NCBI RefSeq assembly: GCF_900102675.1
Contig: NZ_FMYX01000012.1
Location: forward strand, 122,245 to 186,244
Source of the DNA: Pseudomonas guariconensis
Lineage (GTDB): Bacteria > Pseudomonadota > Gammaproteobacteria > Pseudomonadales > Pseudomonadaceae
Direction: 5' to 3'
DNA: 64,000 nt
Shown here: positions 44,008 to 52,133 of the stretch, piece by piece
How the letters are laid out: every line of letters starts with the position of its first letter
Numbering within the stretch: the first letter of the stretch is position 1
Position numbers and translations under genes: made by a program
The notes under the pieces: generated by a model
Told to the model about the DNA's origin: nothing
The model's input: the letters and a program-made list of their open reading frames with translations, nothing else
Databases searched by the model: none

Positions 44008-44646
44008 TTACCAGCGTCCATCCCAGCTGACGAAGTTCTGCAGCAGTTGCAGGCCATGGGTATGGCTCTTCTCGGGATGGAACTGCACGGCGAAGCGCGA
44101 GCCCTCGGCCAGGGCCGCGGCGAAATCGACGCCGTAGTGGCCGCGGCCTGCAACCTGCCCAGGCTTGCCGGCATTGATGTAGTAGCTGTGCACGAAATAG
44201 AAGCGCGCGCGGTCGGGAATGTCATGCCACAGGGGATGGTCGATGGTCTGGCTGACTTCGTTCCAGCCCATGTGGGGCACCTTCAGGTGCTCGCCGTCTT
44301 CCTGCAGGTCTTTGCCGAAGAAACGCACCTGACCGGGGAACAGGCCGATGCAGTCGACGCCGTCGTTCTCCTCGCTGTGGTCCAGCAGGGCCTGCATGCC
44401 CACGCAGATACCGAGGAACGGACGGTCCTGGCTGACTTCACGCACCAGGCTGTCGAAGCCCAGGCGACGGATCTCGGCCATGCAGTCGCGGATCGCGCCA
44501 ACGCCTGGGAACACCACACGGTCGGCCTCGCGGATCACGGCCGCGTCGCTGGTGACCAGCACCTTGCCAGCCCCCACATGCTCCAGGGCCTTGGCCACCG
44601 AGTGCAAGTTGCCCATGCCATAGTCGATTACGGCGACGGTCTGCAT
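44008..44646 (-). CDS. hisH: imidazole glycerol phosphate synthase glutaminase subunit
   Basis: A 212-residue class-I glutamine amidotransferase that supplies ammonia to HisF. The nucleophile Cys lies in FLGICVGMQALLDHSEEN and the catalytic His/Glu in the C-terminal VQFHPEKSHTHG. I chose the ATG at 44646, which overlaps the hisB stop by one base (TGATG) and has AAGGGA upstream. An alternative three codons earlier is less likely. Confidence 0.95.
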   Translation of the reverse strand: MQTVAVIDYGMGNLHSVAKALEHVGAGKVLVTSDAAVIREADRVVFPGVGAIRDCMAEIRRLGFDSLVREVSQDRPFLGICVGMQALLDHSEENDGVDCIGLFPGQVRFFGKDLQEDGEHLKVPHMGWNEVSQTIDHPLWHDIPDRARFYFVHSYYINAGKPGQVAGRGHYGVDFAAALAEGSRFAVQFHPEKSHTHGLQLLQNFVSWDGRW

Positions 44647-45239
44647 CACAGGCATCCCTTGGTGGAAGGCATCTGCCCGGCCATGCGCTCGTCCTGCTCG
44701 ACGGCCATGCGCAGCGCGCGGCCAAAGGCTTTGAACACGGTTTCGATCTGGTGGTGGGTATTGTGACCACGCAGGTTGTCGATGTGCAGGGTCACCAGGG
44801 CATGGTTGACGAAGCCCTGGAAGAACTCCTGGAACAGGTCGACATCGAAGCCGCCCACGCTGGCGCGGGTGTACGGCACGTGCATCTGCAGGCCCGGACG
44901 GCCGGAGAAGTCGATGACCACACGCGAAAGCGCTTCGTCCAGCGGTACGTACGAATGACCGTAGCGACGGATGCCCTTCTTGTCACCGATGGCCTGGGCG
45001 AACGCCTGGCCGAGGGTGATGCCGACGTCTTCGACGGTATGGTGGTCGTCGATATGCAGGTCACCCTTGCACTCGATGTCCAGATCGATCAGCCCATGCC
45101 GGGCGATCTGGTCGAGCATGTGTTCGAGGAAAGGCACACCGATATCGAATCGGGCCTTGCCACTGCCATCGAGGTTGATCGAGGCTTTTACCTGGGTTTC
45201 CAGGGTATTGCGCTCGACGGAAGCCTTACGTTCGACCAT
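44646..45239 (-). CDS. hisB: imidazoleglycerol-phosphate dehydratase
   Basis: A 197-residue monofunctional IGP dehydratase. The two manganese-binding motif pairs are visible (LHIDDHHTVEDVGITLG and RGHNTHHQIETVFKAFGRAL). The ATG at 45239 follows GGAGCTGG; an upstream in-frame extension lacks similarity. It starts the his group. About 75 bp upstream is a CATATG-flanked element carrying a 16-mer shared with the cbcX promoter. Confidence 0.95.
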   Translation of the reverse strand: MVERKASVERNTLETQVKASINLDGSGKARFDIGVPFLEHMLDQIARHGLIDLDIECKGDLHIDDHHTVEDVGITLGQAFAQAIGDKKGIRRYGHSYVPLDEALSRVVIDFSGRPGLQMHVPYTRASVGGFDVDLFQEFFQGFVNHALVTLHIDNLRGHNTHHQIETVFKAFGRALRMAVEQDERMAGQMPSTKGCL

Positions 45240-45314
45240 CACCAGCTCCGCAAAATCATTGGGCGAAAAGGCTGCCATTATAGGCCCAGATCGCGCCCGC
45301 TTGGAACGCGGATG

Positions 45315-45337
45315 ACATATGGCAATGTCGCATATGT
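45315..45337. promoter_or_regulatory. CATATG inverted repeat with GCGACAT core upstream of hisB
   Basis: ACATATG and CATATGT flank a 9-bp core. On the minus strand the 16-mer CATATGCGACATTGCC (45336-45321) is identical to plus-strand 38809-38824 in the cbcX promoter. An exact shared 16-mer is unlikely by chance within 64 kb. The binding protein is unknown. Confidence 0.5.
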
Positions 45338-45503
45338 GTAATTTCTGCTGTTTGAAGCGACAGGGCGCTCGCTCGCGGGACAAGCCCTGCCGACACGGAC
45401 TGCCCTGGCCCTGCCGTCCGCCACTATTGATTACGCCGAGGTCCTACCCACGGCGCTATACTCCCAGGCTTGAATTTCAAAAACGGACTACAAGGACTCG
45501 CCC

Positions 45504-47741
45504 ATGAAAGCGTTCGGCAAAATCCTGGGGCTGGGGCTTCTCGGGTTGCTGCTGATCATCGTGGCGCTGGGCTTCGCCCTGACCCACCTCTTCGATCCCA
45601 ACGACTACAAAGACGAGATTCGCCAGTTGGCCCGCGACAAGGCCCACATCGAGCTGACGCTCAATGGCGATATCGGCTGGAGCCTGTTCCCCTGGCTGGG
45701 CCTGGAGCTGCACGAGGCCAGCATCGCCACGCTGAACAAGCCCAAGGAGCCATTCGCCGACCTGCAGATGCTGGGTTTGTCGGTCCGTGTACTGCCGCTG
45801 CTGCGCCGCGAGGTGCAGATGAGCGATGTGCGCGTCGAGGGCCTGAACCTGATCCTGAACCGTGACGAACACGGCCACGGCAACTGGGAAGACATCGGCA
45901 AACCACTGCCGCAGCCTGCCGGCACGCCGTCGACCAGCACGACCGAGGCCCCCGCCACGGCCGATACGCCGGCCAACAAGGAAGACTCCCGCGAGCGCAT
46001 GGTCAAGCTGGACATCGACAGCCTGACGGTCAACAACGCCCAGGTGCAGTACACCGATGCCAAGACCGGCCAGACCTTCAGCGCCCAAAGCATCCAGCTG
46101 AGCACCGGTGCAGTCCATGAGGGCGTGAACATCCCGCTCAAGGCCAGTGCCTTCCTCACCGTTGGCCAGCCGAGCCTCAAGGCACGCACCGAATTGACGG
46201 GTGAGCTGCGTTTCGACCGTAAGCTCAAGCGCTACAACATCGAGGACATGCGCCTGTCGGGCGAGACCTCTGGCGAACCGCTGGCCGGCAAGACCATGAC
46301 CTTCGCCGCCCAAGGCCAGCTACTGGTCGACCTTGCCGCCAACGTGGCCTCCTGGAATGGCTTGAAGCTCTCTGCCAACCAGCTGCGCGCCCTGGGCGAG
46401 CTGAACCTGCGCGACCTGGACAAGACCCCGCAACTGAGCGGCGGCCTGTCCATCGCTCAGTTCGACCTGCGCACCTTCCTCGACAGCATCGGCCATCCGC
46501 TGCCTGCCACTGCCGACCCGGCCGCGTTCGGCAAGCTGGAACTGGTCACCCGCCTGCAGGCCAATCCAACCAGCCTGGCCCTGGAAGACCTGGCCGTGAA
46601 GCTCGACGAGAGCACCTTCAGCGGCCGCATCGCCATCGACGACTTCGCCAAGCAGGCCCTTCGCCTGCGCCTTAAAGGCGACACGTTCAACGCCGACCGT
46701 TACCTGCAGGCCAAGAGCGAACAAGCCAAGGGCGCCAGCGCCGCGCGCCAGGCCGAGGTCCAGCAGCAGGAAGCCAGCGTCAGCGGCCCGAGCACGACTC
46801 CGCTGCCCAACGCGCCGACCCAGGTGGCCTGGAGCAGTGACAAGCTGCTGCCGGTGGATCGCCTGCGCCAGCTCGATCTGCAGGCAGACGTGTCGTTCGG
46901 CACCCTGACCCTGGACAAGCTGCCGATCACCGATGCCCAGCTCAAAGCCAACGGCCAGGGAGGCCTGTTGACCCTCGAGACCCTCCGAGGTGGCCTGTAC
47001 GACGGCAGCTTCGAGACCAACGGAACACTCGACGTGCGCCCGGCCGTGCCACAGATCGGCATGAAGACCCGGATCAACCGCGTGCCGGTGGAACACTTCA
47101 TCAAGTCCGACACCCCGGACAAGGCGCCCCCGGTCAAGGGCCTGCTGACGCTGTCCAGCGACCTGACCGCCACCGGCAACAGTCAGAAAGCACTGGTCGA
47201 CACCCTCAACGGCAATGCCAGCTTCACCCTCAACGATGGCGTGCTGGTCAACGCCAACCTCGAACAGCAGCTGTGTCATGCCATCGCGACCCTCAACCGC
47301 AAGACCTTGAGCGGCGAGCCGCGCGGCAAGGATACCCCCTTCCAGGAACTGCGCGGCAGCCTGGTGGTGCGCAATGGCGTCGCCAGCAACCCGAACCTGA
47401 AGGCAAGCATTCCAGGCCTGACCGTCAACGGCCATGGCGATGTGGACCTGCGCGTACTGGGCATGGACTACAACCTGGGCGTGATCGTCGAAGGTGACCA
47501 GCGCGCCATGCCGGACCCGGCCTGCCAGGTCAACGAGCGCTATGTCGGTATCGAGGTGCCGGTGCGCTGCCGTGGCCCGCTGGAACTTGGCGCCAAGGCT
47601 TGCCGCCTGGACCAGGAAGGCCTGGGTAAGGTCGCAGCCAAGCTGGCCGGCAACCGCCTGCAACAAAAACTCGACGAGAAGCTTGGCGACAAGGTCAGCC
47701 CGGAGCTCAAGGATGCACTCAAGGGGCTGTTCAAACGATGA
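45504..47741 (+). CDS. AsmA-family envelope protein
   Basis: A 745-residue protein anchored by one N-terminal helix (ILGLGLLGLLLIIVALGFAL), with a long periplasmic part of repeating beta-rich segments (SDVRVEGLNLILNRD; LRGSLVVRNGVASNP). The AsmA N-terminal (FDPNDYKDEIRQLARDK) and C-terminal domains are recognisable. AsmA-like proteins act in phospholipid traffic to the outer membrane; a direct role here is inferred from the family. A Pro/Thr/Ala-rich linker lies near residues 135-160. The stop overlaps the mutY start by 4 bp. Confidence 0.88.
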   Translation: MKAFGKILGLGLLGLLLIIVALGFALTHLFDPNDYKDEIRQLARDKAHIELTLNGDIGWSLFPWLGLELHEASIATLNKPKEPFADLQMLGLSVRVLPLLRREVQMSDVRVEGLNLILNRDEHGHGNWEDIGKPLPQPAGTPSTSTTEAPATADTPANKEDSRERMVKLDIDSLTVNNAQVQYTDAKTGQTFSAQSIQLSTGAVHEGVNIPLKASAFLTVGQPSLKARTELTGELRFDRKLKRYNIEDMRLSGETSGEPLAGKTMTFAAQGQLLVDLAANVASWNGLKLSANQLRALGELNLRDLDKTPQLSGGLSIAQFDLRTFLDSIGHPLPATADPAAFGKLELVTRLQANPTSLALEDLAVKLDESTFSGRIAIDDFAKQALRLRLKGDTFNADRYLQAKSEQAKGASAARQAEVQQQEASVSGPSTTPLPNAPTQVAWSSDKLLPVDRLRQLDLQADVSFGTLTLDKLPITDAQLKANGQGGLLTLETLRGGLYDGSFETNGTLDVRPAVPQIGMKTRINRVPVEHFIKSDTPDKAPPVKGLLTLSSDLTATGNSQKALVDTLNGNASFTLNDGVLVNANLEQQLCHAIATLNRKTLSGEPRGKDTPFQELRGSLVVRNGVASNPNLKASIPGLTVNGHGDVDLRVLGMDYNLGVIVEGDQRAMPDPACQVNERYVGIEVPVRCRGPLELGAKACRLDQEGLGKVAAKLAGNRLQQKLDEKLGDKVSPELKDALKGLFKR

Positions 47742-48805
47742 GTCCCGAGCAGTTCTCCCATGCCGTTTTGCAGTGGTACGACCAGCACGGCCGTCATGAC
47801 CTGCCCTGGCAACAGGGCATCACGCCCTATCGGGTGTGGGTGTCGGAAATCATGTTGCAGCAGACCCAGGTGAGCACGGTGCTCAACTACTTCGATCGCT
47901 TCATGCAGGCCCTGCCGACCGTGCAGGCCCTGGCCGAGGCGCCGGAGGACGAGGTGCTGCACCTGTGGACGGGCCTGGGTTACTACACTCGGGCGCGCAA
48001 TCTGCAAAAGGCCGCGAAAATCGTGGTCGAGCAGCATGGCGGCGAGTTTCCACGCAGCGTCGAGCAACTAACGGCGTTGCCGGGCATCGGCCGCTCCACT
48101 GCCGGTGCCATCGCCAGCATCAGCATGGGCATTCGCGCACCGATCCTCGATGGCAACGTCAAGCGCGTGCTGGCCCGCTACACCGCCCAGGCCGGCTATC
48201 CTGGCGAGCCCAAGGTGGCCAACGCGCTGTGGGCCAACGCCGAGCGCTTCACGCCGTACGCCAGGGCCAACCACTACACCCAGGCGATGATGGACTTGGG
48301 CGCGACCCTCTGCACCCGCAGCAAGCCCAGCTGCCTGATCTGCCCGCTCAAGACCGGCTGCCAAGCCCACCTGCTCGGGGAGGAAACCCGATACCCCGAG
48401 CCCAAGCCACGCAAGACGCTGCCGCAGCGCCGCACATTGATGCCGATGCTGGCCAACCATGAGGGCGCCATCCTGCTCTATCGCCGCCCCTCGAGCGGCC
48501 TATGGGGCGGGCTGTGGAGCTTGCCGGAGCTGGACAACCTGGAACAGCTCGACGACCTGGCCTACCAGCACGGCCTGCGCGCGACCGGCAGCCAAGCCCT
48601 GGATGGCCTGACCCATACCTTCAGCCATTTCCAGCTGGCCATCGAGCCGTGGCTGGTGCGTGTCGACTCGCTGGGCACGACCGTGACTGAGCCCGACTGG
48701 CTCTGGTATAACCTCGCCACCCCGCCGCGCCTGGGCCTCGCCGCCCCGGTCAAGAAGCTGCTCAAACGCGCGGCCGATGAATTGATTGCAGGAGAGTCCC
48801 GATGA
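47738..48805 (+). CDS. mutY: A/G-specific adenine glycosylase
   Basis: A 355-residue base-excision enzyme that removes adenine mispaired with 8-oxoguanine. The helix-hairpin-helix and catalytic Asp region (LPGIGRSTAGAIASISMG), the [4Fe-4S] loop (CTRSKPSCLICPLKTGC) and the C-terminal NUDIX-like 8-oxoG recognition domain (GGLWSLPELDN) are all present. It overlaps asmA upstream and yggX downstream by 4 bp each, so the three genes are translationally coupled. Confidence 0.95.
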   Translation: MSPEQFSHAVLQWYDQHGRHDLPWQQGITPYRVWVSEIMLQQTQVSTVLNYFDRFMQALPTVQALAEAPEDEVLHLWTGLGYYTRARNLQKAAKIVVEQHGGEFPRSVEQLTALPGIGRSTAGAIASISMGIRAPILDGNVKRVLARYTAQAGYPGEPKVANALWANAERFTPYARANHYTQAMMDLGATLCTRSKPSCLICPLKTGCQAHLLGEETRYPEPKPRKTLPQRRTLMPMLANHEGAILLYRRPSSGLWGGLWSLPELDNLEQLDDLAYQHGLRATGSQALDGLTHTFSHFQLAIEPWLVRVDSLGTTVTEPDWLWYNLATPPRLGLAAPVKKLLKRAADELIAGESR

Positions 48806-49074
48806 CCCGCACCGTGAAGTGCCGCAAGTACAACGAAGAGCTCCCTGGCCTGCCACGCCCTCCCTACCCGGGCGCCAAAGGCCAGGACATCTTCGATCAC
48901 ATCTCGCAAAAGGCTTGGGATGAGTGGCAGAAGCACCAGACCATGCTGATCAACGAAAAGCGTTTGAACATGATGAACGCCGAGGACCGCAAATTCCTCC
49001 AGGCGGAGATGGACAAGTTCTTCGCTGGCGAGGAGTACGCTCAGGCCGAAGGCTACGTTCCGCCCAGCGAATGA
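48802..49074 (+). CDS. yggX: Fe(2+)-trafficking protein YggX
   Basis: A 90-residue protein of the YggX family (TRTVKCRKYNEELPGLPRPP; DKFFAGEEYAQAEGYVP). It helps protect iron-sulfur clusters and move iron, and the neighbouring mutY encodes an iron-sulfur enzyme. It begins inside the mutY stop. The region after it is AT-rich and carries the promoter of tRNA-Phe. Confidence 0.94.
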   Translation: MTRTVKCRKYNEELPGLPRPPYPGAKGQDIFDHISQKAWDEWQKHQTMLINEKRLNMMNAEDRKFLQAEMDKFFAGEEYAQAEGYVPPSE

Positions 49075-49124
49075 CCGAAAAACGTAAGCGACGGAATTAA
49101 TTTAAAAATTTTTCAAAAAAGTCG

Positions 49125-49153
49125 TTGACGGAAGGTCTGAAAACCTTTTTAAT
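49125..49153 (+). promoter_or_regulatory. promoter of tRNA-Phe
   Basis: TTGACG at 49125 and TTTAAT at 49148 are separated by 17 bp, just before the tRNA, in an AT-rich stretch following yggX. The GTCGCCC bases between promoter and gene fit a stable-RNA discriminator. Confidence 0.7.
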
Positions 49154-49163
49154 TCGCCCCGTC

Positions 49164-49239
49164 GCCCAGATAGCTCAGTCGGTAGAGCAGAGGATTGAAA
49201 ATCCTCGTGTCGGCGGTTCGACTCCGTCTCTGGGCACCA
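49164..49239 (+). tRNA. tRNA-Phe (GAA)
   Basis: A 76-nt cloverleaf with encoded CCA. The acceptor arms GCCCAGA and TCTGGGC pair. The D-loop TAGCTCAGTCGGTAGAGCA, anticodon stem-loop GAGGA-TTGAAAA-TCCTC and T-loop GGTTCGACTCC are all canonical. The anticodon GAA reads Phe. Confidence 0.97.
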
Positions 49240-49246
49240 AGTGCCA

Positions 49247-49280
49247 AACCCCAGGTAACGCAAGTTGCCTGGGGTTTTTT
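49247..49280 (+). terminator. terminator after tRNA-Phe
   Basis: AACCCCAGGTAAC pairs with GTTGCCTGGGGTT around a GCAA loop and runs into six T. Confidence 0.9.
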
Positions 49281-49455
49281 AATGCCCGCGACTTTTGCAA
49301 CGAAAGTCTGGCGTCAAAATAGCCATGTGCTATCATTCGCGCCGCGCTGCCCCCGCCTTGCAGCGCACACCCCAAGGACGATGGTTGAGCAAGGAATGCC
49401 TCATCAGACAGCCGATGCCTCAGCCCGTTTTTTCCTCTCGAAAATCGGAAGCGCC

Positions 49456-49917
49456 ATGACATCCCCTGCCGAACTCATGAACAAGGTCAATCGCAAAACG
49501 CTGCACCTGGTACTGCTGTGCGCGGCCACCGGCGGCCTGTACCTGCTGATCTGGCTGTACAAGACCAACCAACACCTGCGCGAAGCCACTGGGCAGACGG
49601 TCTGCAGCGAGACCTACATTATCTGGATCTGCGTCTGCATGGGCCTGAGCGGAGTGTTCATCGACAATCCCGAACCCTTCCTGGTCGGCATCGGCGCCCT
49701 GCTGAGCATCGCCAGCGGCGTATTGTTCATCGTCTGGGCATTCAATGCCCGCAGCCTGCTGATGACCTACGCCAACGCCCAGCAGCAGCCTTACTTCTCG
49801 ATGAACGCCTTCTACACGTTCCTGTTCAACGCGTACTACATCAATTACTGCATCAACGAACTGGGCGAGAACGCGCAGCGCCAGCAACCGATCCATGCGC
49901 AGCCGGCACAGCCCTGA
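49456..49917 (+). CDS. DUF4234-like small membrane protein
   Basis: A 153-residue protein with four likely transmembrane segments, starting with RKTLHLVLLCAATGGLYLLI and WLYKTNQHLREATG, a pattern typical of DUF4234. The C-terminal tail is short, soluble and Gln-rich (AQRQQPIHAQP). The function is unknown. The ATG at 49456 follows GGAAG. A further membrane protein gene follows 79 bp later. Confidence 0.7.
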   Translation: MTSPAELMNKVNRKTLHLVLLCAATGGLYLLIWLYKTNQHLREATGQTVCSETYIIWICVCMGLSGVFIDNPEPFLVGIGALLSIASGVLFIVWAFNARSLLMTYANAQQQPYFSMNAFYTFLFNAYYINYCINELGENAQRQQPIHAQPAQP

Positions 49918-49996
49918 TCCACGAACGCCAACCGGCACAAGGATTTGCATGTCAGCCCGCCCATGCATTGAAAAGCGGGTGTACAAGGAGAGATAA

Positions 49997-50317
49997 ATGG
50001 CCTACACGTCGATCATGTTCAAGAACCCGAAAACCGGCGCGCTGAAAGAAGCCCCGGTCGGTTTCTCCTGGACCACCTTTTTCTTCGGTTTCTTCCCGGC
50101 GCTGTTCCGTGGTGACTGGAAGTTCGGTGCGATCCAGTTCGTACTGCAGATGCTCACCATGGGCCTGAGCTCGCTGGTGTTCTGCTTCATCTACAACAAG
50201 CTGTACATCAAGGACCTGATCGGTGCCGGTTTCCAGGCGCAGTCGATCTCCAAGGGCGACATGGACTACGCCGCCGCCAAACTCGGCCTGCAAATCCCCG
50301 CGCTGACCGCAGCCTGA
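49997..50317 (+). CDS. DUF2628-like small membrane protein
   Basis: A 106-residue protein. A short N-terminal KEAPVGFSWTTFFFGFFPAL motif leads into a transmembrane hairpin (LFRGDWKFGAIQFVLQMLTM; SSLVFCFIYNKLYIKDLI). This layout is typical of DUF2628/HrgC-like proteins of unknown function. A strong AAGGAGAG ribosome site supports the start. A 26-bp palindrome at 50327-50352 follows and probably ends transcription. Confidence 0.7.
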   Translation: MAYTSIMFKNPKTGALKEAPVGFSWTTFFFGFFPALFRGDWKFGAIQFVLQMLTMGLSSLVFCFIYNKLYIKDLIGAGFQAQSISKGDMDYAAAKLGLQIPALTAA

Positions 50318-50326
50318 GATTCCTGT

Positions 50327-50352
50327 ACCCCATGGCTAGCTAGCCATGGGGT
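50327..50352. terminator. 26-bp perfect palindrome
   Basis: Thirteen-base arms (ACCCCATGGCTAG / CTAGCCATGGGGT) meet without a spacer. As RNA this would form a hairpin closed by an internal loop, a likely end signal for the upstream membrane gene. There is no T-run. Confidence 0.5.
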
Positions 50353-50460
50353 TACGGCAGCACAGCGCAAAGTGCGCGACGTTGATCGACATCAAACAGC
50401 CATCGCTCGCCGCGCCCTAGCCTATCGGGTGGACATTCGAACCCACCCCAAAGGACTGCC

Positions 50461-51468
50461 ATGAGCGACGACGCCACGCCTCTGCCCCCTCCCACTGCCG
50501 ATGCGACGCCCAGCATCACGCCAATCGTCCGCAACCGCCCACCTCGCAGACGCCAGACTGCCGCCAAGACGACCCCAGAGCCGAGCATCAGCGCCATCAG
50601 CCAGCAGCCGGCAGCGCTGGAGGTGGCCTCGGCGCGGCGCGGCAGCAATGAAGACAGCACCTCGGCGCGCCTGCCGGCCAGCTACCCCTACCGCACGCGC
50701 CTGCGCCGCCAGGACTATGAGAAGGCCAAGCACGCCCTGCAGATCGAGCTACTCAAGGTCCAGAGCTGGGTCAAGGAAACCGGCCAACGCGTGGTCATTC
50801 TGTTCGAAGGACGCGACGCGGCGGGTAAAGGCGGTACCATCAAGCGCTTCATGGAACACCTGAACCCACGCGGGGCGAGGATCGTCGCCCTGGAAAAGCC
50901 CTCCGAGCAGGAGAAGGGCCAATGGTACTTCCAGCGCTATATCCAGCACCTGCCGACCGCGGGCGAAATGGTCTTCTTCGACCGCTCTTGGTACAACCGC
51001 GCCGGCGTCGAGCGGGTGATGGAGTTCTGTACCCCGTTGCAGTACTTGGAGTTCATGCGCCAGACACCGGAGCTTGAACGGATGCTGTGCAACAGCGGCA
51101 TCCTGCTGTTCAAGTACTGGTTCTCGGTCAATCGCGAAGAGCAGCTGCGCCGCTTCATCTCGCGCCGGGACGATCCACTCAAGCATTGGAAGCTCTCGCC
51201 CATCGACATCAAGTCGCTGGACAAGTGGGAGGACTATACCGCCGCCAAGGAAGCCATGTTCTTCCACACCGACACCGCCGACGCGCCGTGGACGGTGATC
51301 AAGTCCGATGACAAGAAGCGTGCGCGGATCAACTGCATCCGGCATTTTCTGCATTCGTTGGACTACCCGGGCAAGGACCATAGCATCGCCCATGCACCGG
51401 ATCCGTTGCTGGTCGGACGGGCCTCGCGGGGATTCGAGGAGGATGAGCCTCCCTCGCTCGTCAGTTGA
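50461..51468 (+). CDS. ppk2: polyphosphate kinase 2
   Basis: A 335-residue PPK2-family enzyme that uses polyphosphate to phosphorylate nucleotides (or the reverse). Walker A is FEGRDAAGKGGTIKRF (near residue 120). The Walker B/lid region is VFFDRSWYNRAGVERVMEFC and the lid arginines are in EQLRRFISRRDDPLKHWK. It has a single PPK2 domain preceded by a roughly 75-residue low-complexity Pro/Ser/Ala N terminus that may be disordered. The nucleotide preference (GDP, ADP or AMP) cannot be read with confidence. AAAGGA precedes the ATG. Confidence 0.92.
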   Translation: MSDDATPLPPPTADATPSITPIVRNRPPRRRQTAAKTTPEPSISAISQQPAALEVASARRGSNEDSTSARLPASYPYRTRLRRQDYEKAKHALQIELLKVQSWVKETGQRVVILFEGRDAAGKGGTIKRFMEHLNPRGARIVALEKPSEQEKGQWYFQRYIQHLPTAGEMVFFDRSWYNRAGVERVMEFCTPLQYLEFMRQTPELERMLCNSGILLFKYWFSVNREEQLRRFISRRDDPLKHWKLSPIDIKSLDKWEDYTAAKEAMFFHTDTADAPWTVIKSDDKKRARINCIRHFLHSLDYPGKDHSIAHAPDPLLVGRASRGFEEDEPPSLVS

Positions 51469-51558
51469 GCCTTGGGCCGCAAGCCGGCCCCTTGGGTTTC
51501 TTCGGCAATTACGCTTCAATACGCGCATTTTTCCAGACACCCCCAAGGATTCGCCCCA

Positions 51559-52002
51559 ATGGCCTCCAACACCAAGCAGCAAAAACGCGCCAAGCGCGCC
51601 GCCACCAAGGCCAAGCAGAACCGCATGGTGCGCAGCGGCCAGGCGGTCAAGGCCAGCGCCGGCGACAGCGCCAGCGTCGAGCAGGTCTTCAACAAAGCCA
51701 TGGACTCAGGCAGCTACAACAGCCTGTTTGACAAGATGAAGGAAGCCCAGCAGAACGGCCTGGTGCCGATGATCTCGGTGTTCCTGGTCGATCCGCTGCT
51801 GGCCCTGGTGCTCAAGGGCCACAAGGAAGAACACGCCACCGACTACATCGTCATGGTCTTCACTGCCTATCGCAAATGGCTCGACGGCAGCGACGAAGAT
51901 GCCACCATGGCCTGGCTGGAAAGCGACGAGTTCCAAGAGGCCTATGTGGCAGCCTCCGAAGCGGTCGCCAAGCAGCAACAACAGCAGAAGCAGTTCGGCT
52001 GA
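51559..52002 (+). CDS. conserved hypothetical protein with basic N terminus
   Basis: A 147-residue protein. The first 40 residues are strongly basic and Lys/Arg/Gln-rich (KQQKRAKRAATKAKQNRMVR). The rest is an acidic alpha-helical domain (YNSLFDKMKEAQQNGLVPMI; DEDATMAWLESDEFQEAYVA) ending in a poly-Gln run. I do not recognise the family. The basic tail suggests nucleic-acid or ribosome contact, which is a guess. The ATG at 51559 follows AAGGA, 90 bp after ppk2. Confidence 0.65.
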   Translation: MASNTKQQKRAKRAATKAKQNRMVRSGQAVKASAGDSASVEQVFNKAMDSGSYNSLFDKMKEAQQNGLVPMISVFLVDPLLALVLKGHKEEHATDYIVMVFTAYRKWLDGSDEDATMAWLESDEFQEAYVAASEAVAKQQQQQKQFG

Positions 52003-52033
52003 AGATCGCCGGCAGCCCAAACCCGCCCCACAA

Positions 52034-52062
52034 GCTTCTGTGGGAGTGGATCTACCTGCGAA
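52034..52062. repeat. single degenerate REP
   Basis: One copy (GTGGGAGTGGATCTACCTGC) with no inverted partner, between the hypothetical gene and the terminator. Confidence 0.6.
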
Positions 52063-52081
52063 AACGCCGATACAGACAAAC

Positions 52082-52117
52082 AAAAAGGCCGTGCCCTTCA
52101 CAGGACACGGCCTTTTT
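52082..52117. terminator. bidirectional terminator
   Basis: AAAAAGGCCGTG pairs perfectly with CACGGCCTTTTT (12-nt loop), with A and T runs on both sides. It serves both the 147-residue gene and the convergent permease gene. Confidence 0.92.
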
Positions 52118-52133
52118 TGTTCAACAGCCCGGA

